This document shows, in pieces, positions 23,803 to 36,469 of a stretch of 64,000 nt of DNA. Each line of letters starts with the position of its first letter. The stretch's first letter is position 1. The translations under genes and the position numbers were made by a program. Source of the DNA: Prunella strophiata (lineage: Eukaryota > Chordata > Aves > Passeriformes > Prunellidae); contig JAZBQD010000027.1 of NCBI GenBank assembly GCA_036583965.1, forward strand, positions 8,409,187-8,473,186. Reading direction: 5' to 3'. The notes beneath the pieces are model-generated. The model was given only the letters and a program-made list of their open reading frames with translations, was not told where the DNA came from and ran no database searches.

Positions 23803-23875
23803 GGGCCTGATCCAAACCCCACTGAAGACAAAGGAAAGACTTGTGATTGCTTTGGAGCTGGCTTTGGATCAGTCC
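23803..23875. mobile_element. palindromic MITE-like relic
   Basis: GGGCCTGATCCAAACCC (23803-23819) and the reverse-complementary arm GGCTTTGGATCAGTCCC (about 23859-23875) match at 15 of 17 positions across a spacer of about 40 bases. From memory, a GGCCTGATCCAAA... palindrome is widespread in turtle, crocodile and bird genomes as an old non-autonomous repeat; I cannot name the family with confidence. The arm symmetry is seen directly. Confidence 0.45.
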
Positions 23876-24299
23876 CATTATCTCTGCCCCAAGAGCAGTG
23901 TACAAACAAAGCAGCAAGGACTGGGGCACTGTCAGCCTGTGCCCGGGGGCCCATCTCATCTGAGGAAGGGAGAAGCAGGGAGATGCATCTGAGCCTTCCT
24001 TAGAACATCCATCCAGGGCCCTCCTGGGAGGGGACTGGCCTTGGGACCTGCACATGATCACAACTCTCACTCGTGGGTGGAGATGCCCTGCTCGGGAGCA
24101 GACACACAGATTTCTCTGCTCAGGATTGGTATCAGCCACACAAAACATCCAGAGCCAGACCTACATCCAGACTTCAATTGTGCAAATCATCCACCTCGCA
24201 GGCTGAGTCTGCTTTTATCTGTCAAACACCATCAGTTTGCACTCTCCAACACTAAACACATTCATGTGTCTCACAGGACACAAGTGTCCCCATAAGCTC

Positions 24300-27200
24300 T
24301 TCCCATTCCATGAGAGACAGAAAGAGTAACCCTCTCAGACTCCCTCCCACCTAAAAATCCACAAAAACATCAGTTTTGTGAACAATTAAGCAGCAATTAG
24401 CCTTCTTCCTTAGTAAGAGGCTGCCAGCAGAACTGAAAAATGATTTGACACTATTTCATTCCACTTCTCCTGGCAGCACTATTTTTCTCTTAATTTACTA
24501 AAAAAAAACCAAACCAAAAAAAAAAAAAAATTAAATTGTTAAGTCATGCTTTTCTATTTTAAGGCATTTGTTTTCCACTGGGAAAATAAATGAGAACCAT
24601 GAATCACAGCAAACTTACCTAAGAAAAGTGCAAAACAATTCTCTGTTCTGGGATTATAGAGTTGATGGCTCATGACCATTTCTTGTAGAGTTTAGGCTAC
24701 ACACCTTCTGTAGCATAAACTGATTTCCATTGGAGGTAAAGAGGTTTTTAACCAACACCATTCCACTCGTGCCAGTCCTTCGTGTGGATACAGTTACACT
24801 ACACCAGGACAGCTCTTCTTGGGAAACTGGCAAACAGCTTCCTTGCGCCTTGTTTAAAAACACATTTTAATTCCTGCATTTTAACAGACTACCATGTGTC
24901 AATGGAATGACAATAAACAGCAGTGTGGGTGTCCTTCAAAGGAGAGGAGCAAGAGCCAAAATTAGTTGCCCTTGGCTCTTTGTACAGAGGCTGGGGCTGT
25001 GATCTGGTTTGTGTCTGAGGTGGGCTCAGACCCTGCAGCAATTACCTGTCTTAGCAGTGGGTGGGAAGGTGTGACAATGCACTGCCCTGCCATAGAGCTC
25101 ACCTCAAACAGTGCTAGCCTAAGGCTGGCACAGCTTATGCTGTGCTCAGATACCCTAATGAGGGTAACTCTGGGAGCAGAGCAGCCCTGACAAGTTTCAA
25201 AGTCTGTTGACATTTTTGTGATGCCAAACTCTGAAAATCACAGCTGGCGTTGAGGGTCAGGTAACCCTGGGCTTGAAACATGCAACACTAAGTTATTTTT
25301 CAATCCTGGCCTGAACTACAGCTTTGCAAAAGCCTGAGTCTCTAGGATTTCCCACCCCTCATCCAAAAGAAGTGGAGAAGAGAGAGTGAGGATTTAAAGG
25401 GAAATAAGTTAAACCTCATAGCATGCAAAATGAATTCCCTAACCAGAAGGGTCTTGCCACATCCTCGGAATAGTGTCACGGCTTGAAAACATGCCTTGTT
25501 TCTAAGCTCATTTATTTGCTAGGAAAACTTCAGCCACTAGTATGTCTTAAAGAAATCCCTAGAAAAGCATCTGCAAACAGTTGCACTGAAATTTCAATTG
25601 CTGAGTGTAATTCATGGCAGAGTGAAACCCTGGAATCTCTGAGAGTGCAGGGCACAAATAGCTCAAGGAGGTGTTTGGTAAGAAGGAAATGGTGATGCTT
25701 CTTCCATTTCCCATGAATATCATATGCACTGCTTCAGCCATATGTTGTGTTGAATCTGCCACATTCTTCAGTGGTGGGCACAGATGTGGACAGATCTGAC
25801 AGATCAGGGTCTTAGGGTCACACAGGAGTAAATTGGGGGCAGATGATTTGAGCGTCACAGCTTATTTTTAGAAAAAAAAAAGGGGGGGATAAAGATTGCT
25901 AAGAATCATTTCTACCATGTGTCTGAACAAGAAACGCATTTATCTCACCTAGTAAAAACAAAGAAGAGTTTCTCTCAAATAAGGAGTTTGTTTTAAGAGG
26001 CTAACAAAGATTGTTCTATGCACTCTATAGATCACAGGTGCTGCAGAGAAACACAGACTTTGCCATGTATTTCCGTGCTTCATTAACATGTATTATTTTC
26101 AGACAGTCTCCAACAGTGTTCCAGCTTTACAGGCACAGAAGTGACTCCTTTGACAAATAAGCAAAGTTTCTTCTCAATTGCCAGGCTTACACTACTCTCT
26201 GGTTATTCCTCAGATTAGTGCTATTTTGCTTACATGTGCACTGTGGGTGATAAAAGACATCAAGGAAATGGAAAACACTTTCCCAAGAATATAACCACTG
26301 CTAGGAGATGGAACAGAAAACAAGGAAAAAGGAAATCAATGCTTATTCAAGCCCTATAGGCCACCAAAATACAGCAAAAATGTAACAGATTCCTTCATGT
26401 CCATTATTTATGCCCATAAGAGCATATTACACACACACACTTTCTGCCTCCTGCTGTACAAAGTTTAGAAGCAGAGAGTGAGGATGAATGAGGTCACATT
26501 TCTTCATGAGTCCCACAAACTGCACTTGCCCAACATTCACTTGTTCGAGGTGAGGCTCTGTAAAGCTAAGGCAGAACTCAAACCCAAACTGCATTTGCCA
26601 AAGAAGGACAAGAAGAGTGTTTCACAACACTGCCTGCTACAGGATAGGCCTTTCAAAGGCTGCTTTGAGAAGGAAACCAGAGGAAAATGCTGGATTGCAC
26701 TAGAATGGTGAGGACAAGGTGCTGATGGCAGGAGTGTCCCAGCCAACTCAGTCACATAAGTCTTTGTGCTATGGCCATGCCCAGTCACTTGCAGTGGATT
26801 TTTCCAGGCCATCCACTCAAATTACTGATAGCCAGCATGGGACATTTTAGTTGTATCAAGAAGTCATTAACCCTGCTATGAACAAACCAACCCAGACACG
26901 TTGGAAATTGCTCAGAGAACAATGTCACCCCTCCTGAGCCCAAGCAGGAATGGGGTGAAGCCAATCTGAAAGCAGAGCTGGAGCTTTTCCATTTCCACTT
27001 ACAAGTCACTGAGGAGTTGTAGGTGCAATCAGTCATATTTTTTTCCTATGTTTTCCCCTGTCTGTTTGGCTAAGAATAAAGGGCCTGGATTGATAAAGCC
27101 TAAACTCTACTGATTTTCCTGCACCTTGAGGATTCACACAGGCTGATTCTGGTTCTTCAGAGGGGTCACACCAGCTGGCAGAAGGATTCAAGTGGGATTG

Positions 27201-28620
27201 AAGCTGTGTGAGGCTGGGCCAAAACTGTGTTAAGTGTAACTCAGTGATTAAATTGTTGGAATAGGGATCAGGAAGCCCAGTATGTTAGGTAAATATGGGA
27301 CATTTCAGCCCAGCCATCCAAGCTCTGAGCAGGGATCATGCCTGCCAAGCTTCACAGTGCTGAGAAGGTGACAGAAAGGTGGAGAAGGTAGCATTTTGCT
27401 GGTCTAATGCTTTGGGGTCTTCATGAGCACACCAGAGCTGTGTTTTGCTCAAACACCTGGCACTGAGCATTGGAGCCCAGACAGGACTGCTAGCAGAAAA
27501 CAGAAGCCAGACAGAAGATGGGATGCTACAAGAATTGAAGACACTTCAAGCTAGCTTTTCTTTTCTGTGGGATTTGTTTTAAGCTGGGTCAGCTTCCTGA
27601 CCTGGGTAACAGAAGACTCCATATAAAAGACAGAGGACTAGAGCATATACCCAGGGATGAGAAAAAAGAACCACCATTTTCAGAGGCAATATCAGTTTAT
27701 TTCAGATTAACCCAGCGATTTTAATTGAATTTGTCCCTGTAACCTGGTGATTCAGAGCAATTCCCATTAGGCAAACAAATAACCAGGCACTTCCCTCCTG
27801 GAGAGAAGTTTACCCCGTGCAGGGAGGGCAGAGACAGAGATAGAAGCCCATGAATCCCTACCATGCCCTTTCAGGGCAGAGCTGCTTCCTGGGAACCAGA
27901 ACTTCAAACCAAGCTAAGATTTGGGAGGAAATTTGTTCTTTGCTGCTGGTTTTTCTCCCTGACTGCTGGTTTCCATCACTTCTGTGTTCAGTTGCTTTAT
28001 GGCTTATCAAATAAGCAAAGATCCCCTAGAAACTCCTGCATCAATTTTTTTCCCTCTGCTTGGAAAACAGGCTACCAACCTTTAAATGCATCCCCTGCTG
28101 GCAGAGGAGAGAGGTAACATTTTATACAGCCTCACCGTCCCTGATACTGTCATATCTGGTCACTTCTGGACATGTGCAAACAACATCACAAAAATACAGG
28201 ATTTTGCAAGATTTTCTGGGTTTTTCTTGCCCTCTGAGTGCAGGCAAACAGCACATGACAGATATCTGACAGATCTGCCTTCAGAATCCTCCTATGGTAA
28301 TAGAAGCCATAGTTCCACTCACTTTCCCAACAGAAAGGTTTTCTCCCCTGCCTCTCCAGTTATGATCCAAGCTCCCCATCCCCTCTGCTGTGCTGCCAAA
28401 CTGCAGAGAGCAAGATTTCCTTTCCCTAACCTGCTACCTCTGTGATGTTTTCTTTCTTTTTCTTTCAAGATAGTAAGAGAGGAATAAAGAGGTAGGTGGG
28501 AAAGGGGAGAAGAGAAATATAAACCATGACAGGACAGGACTTATTTATGGGGGACAACCAAGTCCCTTCCTCCTACAAATTACACCATCCAAAAGCTGCA
28601 CTGGCACTCTTAACAGCTGA
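24300..28620. other. non-coding stretch, no gene seen
   Basis: AT-moderate DNA with A-runs near 24501-24530 and 25870-25880 and a short (AC) tract near 26430. A possible MIR-like stretch near 26520-26600 (CTTGCCCAACATTC then AAGGCAGAACTCAAACCC) is too diverged to call. Open frames are short and of random composition. Near 28445-28492 a pyrimidine tract, acceptor and GTAGGT donor frame only 22 nt. Confidence 0.4.
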
Positions 28621-28640
28621 GGGTGGAAGAAGGGGTAGTT

Positions 28641-28800
28641 CAACTCCCAACTCTGCCACAAGCTTGCTTATAGGTCTTGAAAATAAGTGTCCATACTTCA
28701 GAATGCCTCAGTTTGGGTCAATCTGCTGCTTAAAGAAAAAAAAAAATCTGCTTCATAGGATTGTTCAAAGCTTAAATGAGCATTTGAAGAGCTCTAGTAG
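28641..28800 (+). mobile_element. MIR-type SINE relic
   Basis: Follows the MIR consensus in order on the plus strand: CAACTCTGCCAC-like start (CCAACTCTGCCACAAGCTTG), the TGCCTCAGTTT core near 28704, and the CTTCATAGGATTGTT...TTAAATGAGCATTTGAAGAGCT tail matching MIR's CTCATAGGGTTGTTGTGAGGATTAAATGAG. It is interrupted by an A-run at about 28736-28746. This is the longest and clearest SINE relic in the window. Confidence 0.65.
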
Positions 28801-28859
28801 AAATGAGATGAAGGGCACTCTCAGAGAGACAAAGCATTATCATCATCAAGTGTAATCTT

Positions 28860-30330
28860 GATGTTTTTTGTGGGTAAGCAGTAAGATTCCAGCAATAATC
28901 TTTAAAGCAACATCCATTATCTGGAAAATTAGCTTTCAGCTAATGGTCTGTTACAGGTCATACTTGCTAAAACTCCACACACATTTTCTTCCCTTTTTCC
29001 CTTAAAAGCACTTGGAAATCCTATGACAGCTGCCTGAGGGGAACAGCAGAGCCTGGCTGATGGCACACAGTGACATGGAGAGATGAGGAGGAGCGTGCTC
29101 CCATCACACACCTGGTGAATCTCCAGCCTGTGCACCATGAACCCCTCCAGATGCCTCCACAGGGCAGAGATCTCAGCCAGCCACATCCCACCTGGCCTGC
29201 AGGGCTTGCTGGGGCCAGGCACTCTGTATTAGCACTCTGGTTGGAGATAAGGGTCAGTCTTAGACACCTCCTTACCAGGACATTTGGGCAGCAAAAAGCA
29301 GGAGGTGGTGTTCTCCTAAATAGATTTCTTTCACTTGAGACTCCCGTGAAGAACTGCTATGAGCCAAAGTGCCCAGAGTGGGGGATGAAACCTCACCCAG
29401 CTAGGCTGAGCCCCTCAGCACCCTTGATGCATTTACTGCTTGTCTTTTCAGAGACTGCTCTCCTAGGTGAGGAGCTCTGAAGGCCACAAGAAGTTCAAAC
29501 AAGAGTCAAAGCTCCAAATCTCCCTCCAGCCTCAGCAGTTCAGCACCACCTCCCTCCCAGATGCTGAACCTTTGTGGGGAGCAGCCTCTCTCCCAATATC
29601 ACCTGGAAATGCCCCACTTCACAGCATCTTTGCTGCAGGGAAGTCCACTCCTTGCTGTGGCCACCTTTTTTCTCCTGGCACACAGAGAGACAGGAAGGAC
29701 CTTCCCCACATCACACAGCTGTGCTTTGTGCCCACCAAACACTGACAAGGGACCATGAGCAGTGGCCACCCCTAAGGAAGGAGCACCAAAGCACAAGTCA
29801 GATGGTGGCCTCCCTGTGAGTCCTGGAGATCCATCTCCTCTCCTGGAAGAACAAAGAGCTAATTCACTGACAGCAGTGTGCAAAGCCAATAAATCGTACT
29901 GGGGCTACTCAGAGAGAAGGGAGCCAAACTCAGCAGCAAATAAAAGGAGAAAAGAAGACCAAAGATGGCTATTACTATTTAACAGCTTTGAGGTTGTGCT
30001 TTCACTGATCAGAGGCAGCTGAGGAGCCCAAGAGCCCAGAGGGCTGAGCTGGCTGTGCTGGGGGATATGGCCATGCTCCTGCCAGGCTCTGCCATCCCCA
30101 GGGCTGCTTGCTGTCCTGGGAAACAGCCTGGCTGAAACAACTGGTTCATTTGTTGGGGTGATGTTTTGGTATTAATGGCTTTTGAAACATCATTTCACAG
30201 GCAGCAGTGCATGGCTCAAAGAGCAAAGTCCATTATGGGAAAGTGGGAACCTCCATGCCACAGCAACATGGGTCCTGGTCTCAGATGAAGAATCTTCCAT
30301 GGTGAAAAATTTGGATAAAAGGGAAAATGG
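28860..30330. other. non-coding stretch, no gene seen
   Basis: Single-copy, somewhat GC-richer DNA. Overlapping open frames of up to 136 codons (29070-29480 plus) have no domain character. No named repeat. Confidence 0.4.
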
Positions 30331-30332
30331 GT

Positions 30333-30631
30333 GGGCTTTGGTTTGGGTTTTTTGCCTGAATTAAAAGAAATTTGTCTTTGTTTTAATGGTTTTTGTAATT
30401 TTATGCCATACTGGCCAAAATGTTATGTCATTAATCTAGAAACCAGCCATTTTAAGTTCTTGCTTGCCAAAAGCAAAGGAAGCAAAGGGGCTTGGTTGGG
30501 TTTTTTGCTGAAAAAAGAAAATTTGTCTTGTTTAAGGTTTTTGTAATTTTACCACTGGCCAAAATGTTATGTCATTAATCTAGAAACCAGCCATTTTAAG
30601 TTCTTGCTTGCCAAAAGCAAAGGAAGCAAAG
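30333..30631. repeat. local tandem duplication, two ~150-bp units
   Basis: Unit 1 spans 30333-30487 (155 bp) and unit 2 spans 30488-30631 (144 bp), directly abutting. The right-hand portions (30411-30487 and 30555-30631, 77 bp) are identical. The left portions differ by small indels and substitutions, mainly in T- and A-rich stretches. Each unit begins GGGCTT(T)GG and ends GGAAGCAAAG. The plus-strand frame 30331-30546 crosses both units and is not a real gene. The unit is not a family I recognise. Confidence 0.9.
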
Positions 30632-30639
30632 GATGTTTT

Positions 30640-33600
30640 TACAGCCTTTTAAAACCAAAGCCTCATGGGGGAAAAATGAAAATTTTAAATACAATTTTTC
30701 CCCTGCTATTTACTTTGCTGAAAAATTACTTTCTACTGGGAAAGTGATTAAATGAAAACCAATTGTTGAATCAGTCACCCAGACATCTCATGAGTTTGCT
30801 GTAAACTCAGCAGATATAAAATAATCTCACTCATACTATGAGGGGTCTTTCCAATTTTCTGAATGTTTATGGCACTGCAGCAGGGCTGATGCTGTTTTTA
30901 AACAAGCTGCAACTAAATCCTGGGTTTGAAGCCAGCTGATAGACAATCCCAGAGGAAACAACACCACTTTTGTAAAGTGCTATTCTGCTTCCTCCCTCCA
31001 AGCTTGGATTTAATGATTTATTTACAATATGAAGAAGTACTTTCATTTATTATAAGGACAAGCAAAGCCCTGACTGCAGTGTGAAGGCAACCTGGTTTCT
31101 TCCCAGTTCTTCCAAGGATTACTTGGGTGGACTGGTAGCAGCTTTGCCCCATAGTCCCAGGCTCTCTGCAGCCATGTCAGGGAGAAGAGACCCATCCAAG
31201 CTCCTTGGGGCAATCCACACTCACTGTCCAGGTAGAACTGAAGGTCAAAAATTAATTCAGTTTTGCAAATTGTATCCCTTTTCCAGTTGCAGCATCTCCA
31301 AACCCACTGCCTCATAAAACTTTCAAGCAGACTATGAGCAAATGGGGAACTGCAACAAGACCTCCTACAAGAAGTGGAGTAATTCCAACTCTGGTTGCAA
31401 TGTAATCAAGTTTATACCATGGCTGCTGGCTGACAGTGGGAAAAGAAAACAGAGGAGAGACACCCAGGACATTTACATTTGGGTGAGACAGTTTGCTGCT
31501 TCATGCAAAGCTTCTGAGTCTCAGGGACTTGATCTGAGGTCCTGATGCCTGTTTTGGCCAAGGAGAAGAGAGCTAAACAGCCAATGGTCTTGATACAAAA
31601 CATTACTAAGCAGGCCTCTGGCTGGAAAAAAAGATACCTAAGATGAAATATTAATTGTTTGTACAAAATCCTGTTTTGGGCAAGATGCAGTTGTTCACGA
31701 TGTCTTCCAACACCAGAATTTGAGTTCTTAGAGCAGGAACATCAAACTAAACTTTCAAAGGTTCAGAGGTGGTAGGTTAAAAGCAAACACAAAGAAATAG
31801 GTTGGATGGTTCAAATTGCAGCTTGGAGTTAAGCTGTGGTACTCTATCAGAGGATGTACAATTAACAGAAAATGGAGACCAGCACAATTTCAAGGAAAAA
31901 AATTTGAAGGAAAAAAAACCCTGAGATTTGTTTAAAAAACTTAAGCCACCTCTAATCCAGGAGGTCATTGGGAGATGCACAGTATTTTGAAGTGTCCTGC
32001 ATGCTTGCCCTGGACCTTTCCTCTTCTGTTTGTAACCACTTGCAGCCTCAGCCAGAGACAAGATTCTTTAATAGATAAACATTCTGGGTGTCCACCTCTA
32101 GGTATGAGATCAAAGCCCTGAGATGCTCCATGGAGGCATGCCCAGGCCTCACACGAGCTGCCCTCCCACCACCTCCAGAGAAGATGCCCAACTCCAAATG
32201 AAGGGCAATGGGAGTTAAGGTGTTGAAGATGTAGAGCTGCCCCATTTCCTACTCTGACAGACATGGACCTGCACAGAGCCAGCCACCAGATTCCTGACTG
32301 ACAGCTTCACAAACAACAAGCCATTCAAAATCAACCTTACCAACTATTGAACTTTCCCTATAGTTGAAGTACCTTTTTTGGGGAAAAGGACAGCAAGAAA
32401 ATAGCCCTGAGTATAAAGACACTTATCCCATAGGAACACTGTGCCAGAAAACTCTCTCCACAGGCATGCACATGCCTGCCTCTCTAGGGTCCTTTCAGGT
32501 CCTAGACTTCACTGCAAAACCATGCAGGACTACACTGGGGACCATAAGGATTAAGGTTTTCATGATCTTTGTGTTCATGGGTTGGAGGGAAAACCAGATG
32601 GTATTAAAGCTTTGACTTGTTTCCAGCTTAGCTTCCTACAGCAGTCACAAACCAGGATTAGCAGCCTGGATATACAGGCACAATCCTCCAGAAACATCTC
32701 AGCTGCAGTTTTTAGCCACAAATTATTATCCCATTGCTACTCAGCTCCAGGTCACAGTGCTTTTCCTCAAGACCCCATTCTCCAAGCCACACAAAAGAAC
32801 TCAAAGCTGCTCTGGGTATCTCACACTTTGCCAGCACAAGGGGAAAGGAGCAGCAGGTTATACATATAACACAGCTTCCAACAGGGCTTGGCCATGGAAG
32901 GTGTATAAAATGGTATTAGCAACAACTGGGTGAAAAGGAGCCATGTCAGTGTCACTGAGCACAATGAGAGCGTAATTGGTTACAGCTGACAAACACAGAA
33001 TTGCATTAAACAGAACATTCGATGCTGGGCTATGGTTTACATCAAATTGTCAATCTCAATATGGCAATCCCCTAAAAGGGCCACTTTTTTTTGTAAACCC
33101 TCAGGAAACAGAGCAAATCATGGCAACATGTTTATAGTCTTCAAATGCCACACAAGGAGCCTGATACGCATCCTTTACGGTGGGATATAATGGGAGTGTG
33201 TTTCAGCATGTCCATACTCCTTTTCCAAATACATTTCACAGCTTTGATAAGCCTTCATGAATCTCACAAAGATCAGCTTTTAGGTGAAGCTGTGGAGTGG
33301 ACAATCCTCAAGGCCAAGCTCACTCAATAAAAATGAGATCACTTGCCTTATCTGTGTCTTGTTTTCTATCTTCAAGTCTGGCAATGAGGGCTGGAAACAG
33401 CAGCAGCAACACACAGATCTTTACAGCCTGCCCTGAACTTCGCTGTCTGCTGCTGCCATATCAACTGCCCTTGGACTTCGGCACTAAACTTGACACCAGC
33501 AACCACAGTAGAAGGTCAATTATATTTATGTCCAAACAAAAGGGTTTTTTTCTGTGCTTATTCTGGCTGGAATTCAAGTTATTCCAAGATGGTTTGCGGT

Positions 33601-33970
33601 TCCTGCACCTATTTACACACCAGGCTCCCTTGGGGAAGGGGCAGGTTTGCATGGTGCCTGTTACAGCCAAGTCCTGATGCTGCCTGAGCACTCTGGGGCC
33701 TATCCTAAGACAGAGGGGCAGGAGGAGAGAGGGTGGGTTAAACAGAGAAGGCAACTTGGACACCTTAGTCAGAACCATTCTGTGTTTGGGAAGATACAAC
33801 AGGTTATGCTGCACTCAAAGCAAACCCTGCCATGCTAGGATGTTTTTGTGAGAGGCTGAGCCTATGAAATACACTGTCCTGAGATGTTTGTGCTTTAGAT
33901 TCTCCAGTGTCTAGCACTCAGGCTGAGCTCAAGCTGAAGGTCTTGCAGGGGAAGTTAAAGAGGCTCTCTC
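30640..33970. other. non-coding stretch, no gene seen
   Basis: AT-moderate single-copy DNA. A plus frame at 31342 starts MGNCNK and reaches a TGG|GTGAGA donor-like site after 47 codons, but no partner exon is seen. Around 33981-34001 an acceptor and GTAAGC donor bracket 21 nt. All other frames look random. No transposon recognised. Confidence 0.4.
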
Positions 33971-34690
33971 CTTCACTCAGCTTCAGGTTTTCATCAATCT
34001 GGTAAGCAATTTTTTTAAGGTATTTTTAAGACCTTCAGCTAGGTGTCAGTTTTTCCACCACATCCAACAGGTCAGTGGAAATGAGGACAAACAGACTACA
34101 TACTAGAATAAGGTAAACAAACTAAAAATTCACACAGTTTAATTTTCAACTTCAGAAGAACAGAACAACTTCCAGCAGGAAAAAACCATTTTAAAAACTC
34201 AAAAAGCTGCCTAAAATGATGATCCCATTTACCTACTCAGTAGATGACCTGCTATGATATCAGCATATCTTCAAGGTTTCAAGATAAGGAAATACAACAC
34301 AAGGCAGATCTTTACAGCAGGATGGCAGTACCATGAGTTCATTCAAAGTCCTGGTTTACTACCATGAGTACTCAGATAGCCCTCCAGAAAATAGCTTTGA
34401 GCTAACTTTACTGAAGAACAAACAACAAGAAGAGTCAACAAAACTGTTCTCTAAGTTTTAAATACCAGGAGAGGAGGAAGCTTTATTGCTTTATGCTACT
34501 ACATTACACAGATACAACAACAGCTGTCAACAATAATATTATCTGTATTATAGCAGAGATCCCAACTGAGACTAAGGTCTCATTGTGCAGAACACTTATA
34601 AAAAAAAATAGAAATGCAAGAAACTACCCTAAAGAAACTCAAGACTAAACAGGCAAGAGGGAAATAATGGGGGGAAATGACATGACCCTG

Positions 34691-34810
34691 CTTTTACAGA
34701 TGGGAAACTGAGGAATGCCAAGGATAAGTGACTTGCCAGAGGCTGAAATTAAAAGTCTGTGGCGGAGCCATAACTGGGTCCAGATTTTCCAAATCCCACT
34801 CCAATACCAC
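34691..34810 (-). mobile_element. MIR-type SINE relic (core region)
   Basis: Reverse-complement MIR core is recognisable: TTTTACAGATGGGAAACTGAGG, then AAGTGACTTGCCAGAGGCTGA, then AGTCTGTGGCGGAGCC and a CCAGATTTTCCAAATCCCACTCC end. Order and spacing match the family. The retained GGCGGAGCC CpG is notable. Boundaries approximate. Confidence 0.65.
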
Positions 34811-35229
34811 CCAAATCCAGTAGAAGACTTCCCTTTAAATTAGTCTTAATAATGTTACAGTTGGATCTCGCCTGTAATTGAAATGTAGAAACCAGAAGTA
34901 GGTACGTATTTCTCTTTTTTTAGGAGCACTCTTATTTAGTCCACAGCACATTTTGCTCAGGACTATGAATTCTTCATTAAATGGGTCCATTGTGTCTAAT
35001 TGTCTCTGCTTAACATAGAGGCTGCACTTTTGGTTGCTGTGCCAGGCACAAACTTGTTCCAGCAGAACTCGGTAGAACTTTTTCCTAATGCTTCTTTACA
35101 TGCTCAATGCTAACAAAGCTGCTCCCTCTGAAGCATCCACAGGAGATATGGGAACATTTAATACAACTTAACACATTCCCAGCACGTTGCTGTGAATGGG
35201 AGGCTCCTGAAGAAATGCCACAGCCCTGT

Positions 35230-35520
35230 AACACAACATGTTGGATGAACACTTAAACTTTTGTGGTTAACGAGAGTCAACGCGGTAATTCAGTGTTAGT
35301 CAGAATTACCACAGTTGGATTGCCCATTTTTCAACTTCTCCTGTTCCTAAGCCATCTTAGTGGCCTTTATTCATAAAAGACACAGATCTACCTCATTTCA
35401 AATTGCCCCTTCATGTAAATACTGTCAGGACAAATAAAGTAATTACTGCCAAGCCATCTGAAAATGATCAACACTCTTCACTGCGAAGTAAGCAAAGTGA
35501 AGTCCATAACAAGATAGTAA
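35230..35520. promoter_or_regulatory. candidate conserved non-coding element
   Basis: High-complexity AT-rich block with retained CpGs (GGTTAACGAGAGTCAACGCGG), paired GGTAATTC / GAATTACC sites near 35285-35311 and AAAGTAATTACTGCC near 35439. It is free of repeats and sits in a region with almost no open frames over 60 codons. Similar texture resumes at about 35820-36110. Conservation not measured. Confidence 0.3.
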
Positions 35521-35529
35521 TTTGCACCT

Positions 35530-36360
35530 TTTTTTTTTTTTTATTTGAAGAATAATTCACTTTTTTTGGTGCATAAGTTAAGCATGGAACATATTATTTA
35601 ATCCTAATGCAAATCACACCAGCAGGAAATGTCGTAAAGAAAAAAAGTAATCTTCTGAAGGAAAAATAAATTATCGACCACGTTAAGAAGGAAAGAAACA
35701 TTCTCAAATAATTTCTTTCTTTGTTGGTATTGGCTGGCAGCATAATCCTTCCAAGTAAATTGTAATTTCCAAATTAGATTATACATTATGTCATATTAGT
35801 TTTATATTAGAAAAACAAACTGACTGAAAGGAAAAATGCCAAAGTCGACTTGCCGGGTAATGTAAAATTTTTGTGTTTCTGCTGTGAAATGCTAATGTTT
35901 CTTTTCTTTTTTTTTTTTTAACAAGTTTTACAGCAAACATAAAACTTAAATTAAGGCAAGATATTTACTTTACTTGACCAAGCCCTGTTTGAAAAATAAA
36001 TAGGAAAAAAAAAAAAGACCAAGCATTTTCAGGACACCACATATCCATAGCAACAGTTATCTCTGTATATAAATACTGATACTGGCATGGAAACTTTTAT
36101 GAGTTATACATCAATCAAGAATATAAGCACCTATTGCACTCAAAAATAACTTATATAGAGAGAACATTAAACCTGTCCAGGTCAAGTGATCTGAAGTCAG
36201 GAAATGGTGGAATTGAGAATGACTGTGTAACTTCTGCATTGCTCCTGTTTATATTATAAAAGTCTTTAAATGCACTACACTCTATCAGTTTTTTTTCACT
36301 CAATTCCTGCTTCAGTCACTGTCCAGAATGGATGGTGTTTTCTGGATACATGGTCTGGGA
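35530..36360. other. AT-rich non-coding stretch
   Basis: Homopolymer T-runs (about 35529-35542, 35910-35920) and an A-run (36006-36016) in AT-rich single-copy DNA. The 60-codon minus frame at 35604-35786 has no support. No gene. Confidence 0.45.
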
Positions 36361-36364
36361 CATT

Positions 36365-36466
36365 AGTCCTATGAGGAACAGCTGAGGGTACTGGGATTCT
36401 TTAACCTAATTTTTGGGGGGAAAAAGCTGAGGGAAGATGCTTGGCCCCAGCCTCCTCTACAACATG
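36365..36466 (+). mobile_element. CR1 LINE fragment
   Basis: TCCTATGAGGAACAGCTGAG, GGTACTGGGATTCTTTAACC and AGCTGAGGGAAGATGCTTGG follow, in order, the plus-strand CR1 segment from the 3' part of the element (GAGGAAAGGCTGAGGGAGCTGGGGTTGTTCAGCCTGGAGAAGAGGAGGCT...CTCTACAACTACCTG family pattern). Strongly diverged and truncated at both ends. CR1 is the dominant LINE of birds and other sauropsids. Confidence 0.55.
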
Positions 36467-36469
36467 TTT

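Noticed and set aside
30331..30546. 71-codon plus frame across the tandem duplication
   Set aside because: The frame spans both units of a local DNA duplication and has no homologue or start context; it is explained by the repeat.
34214..34260. Snippet with ATGATGA resembling a snoRNA C box
   Set aside because: No terminal stem and no D box at suitable distance; too little to call a C/D snoRNA.
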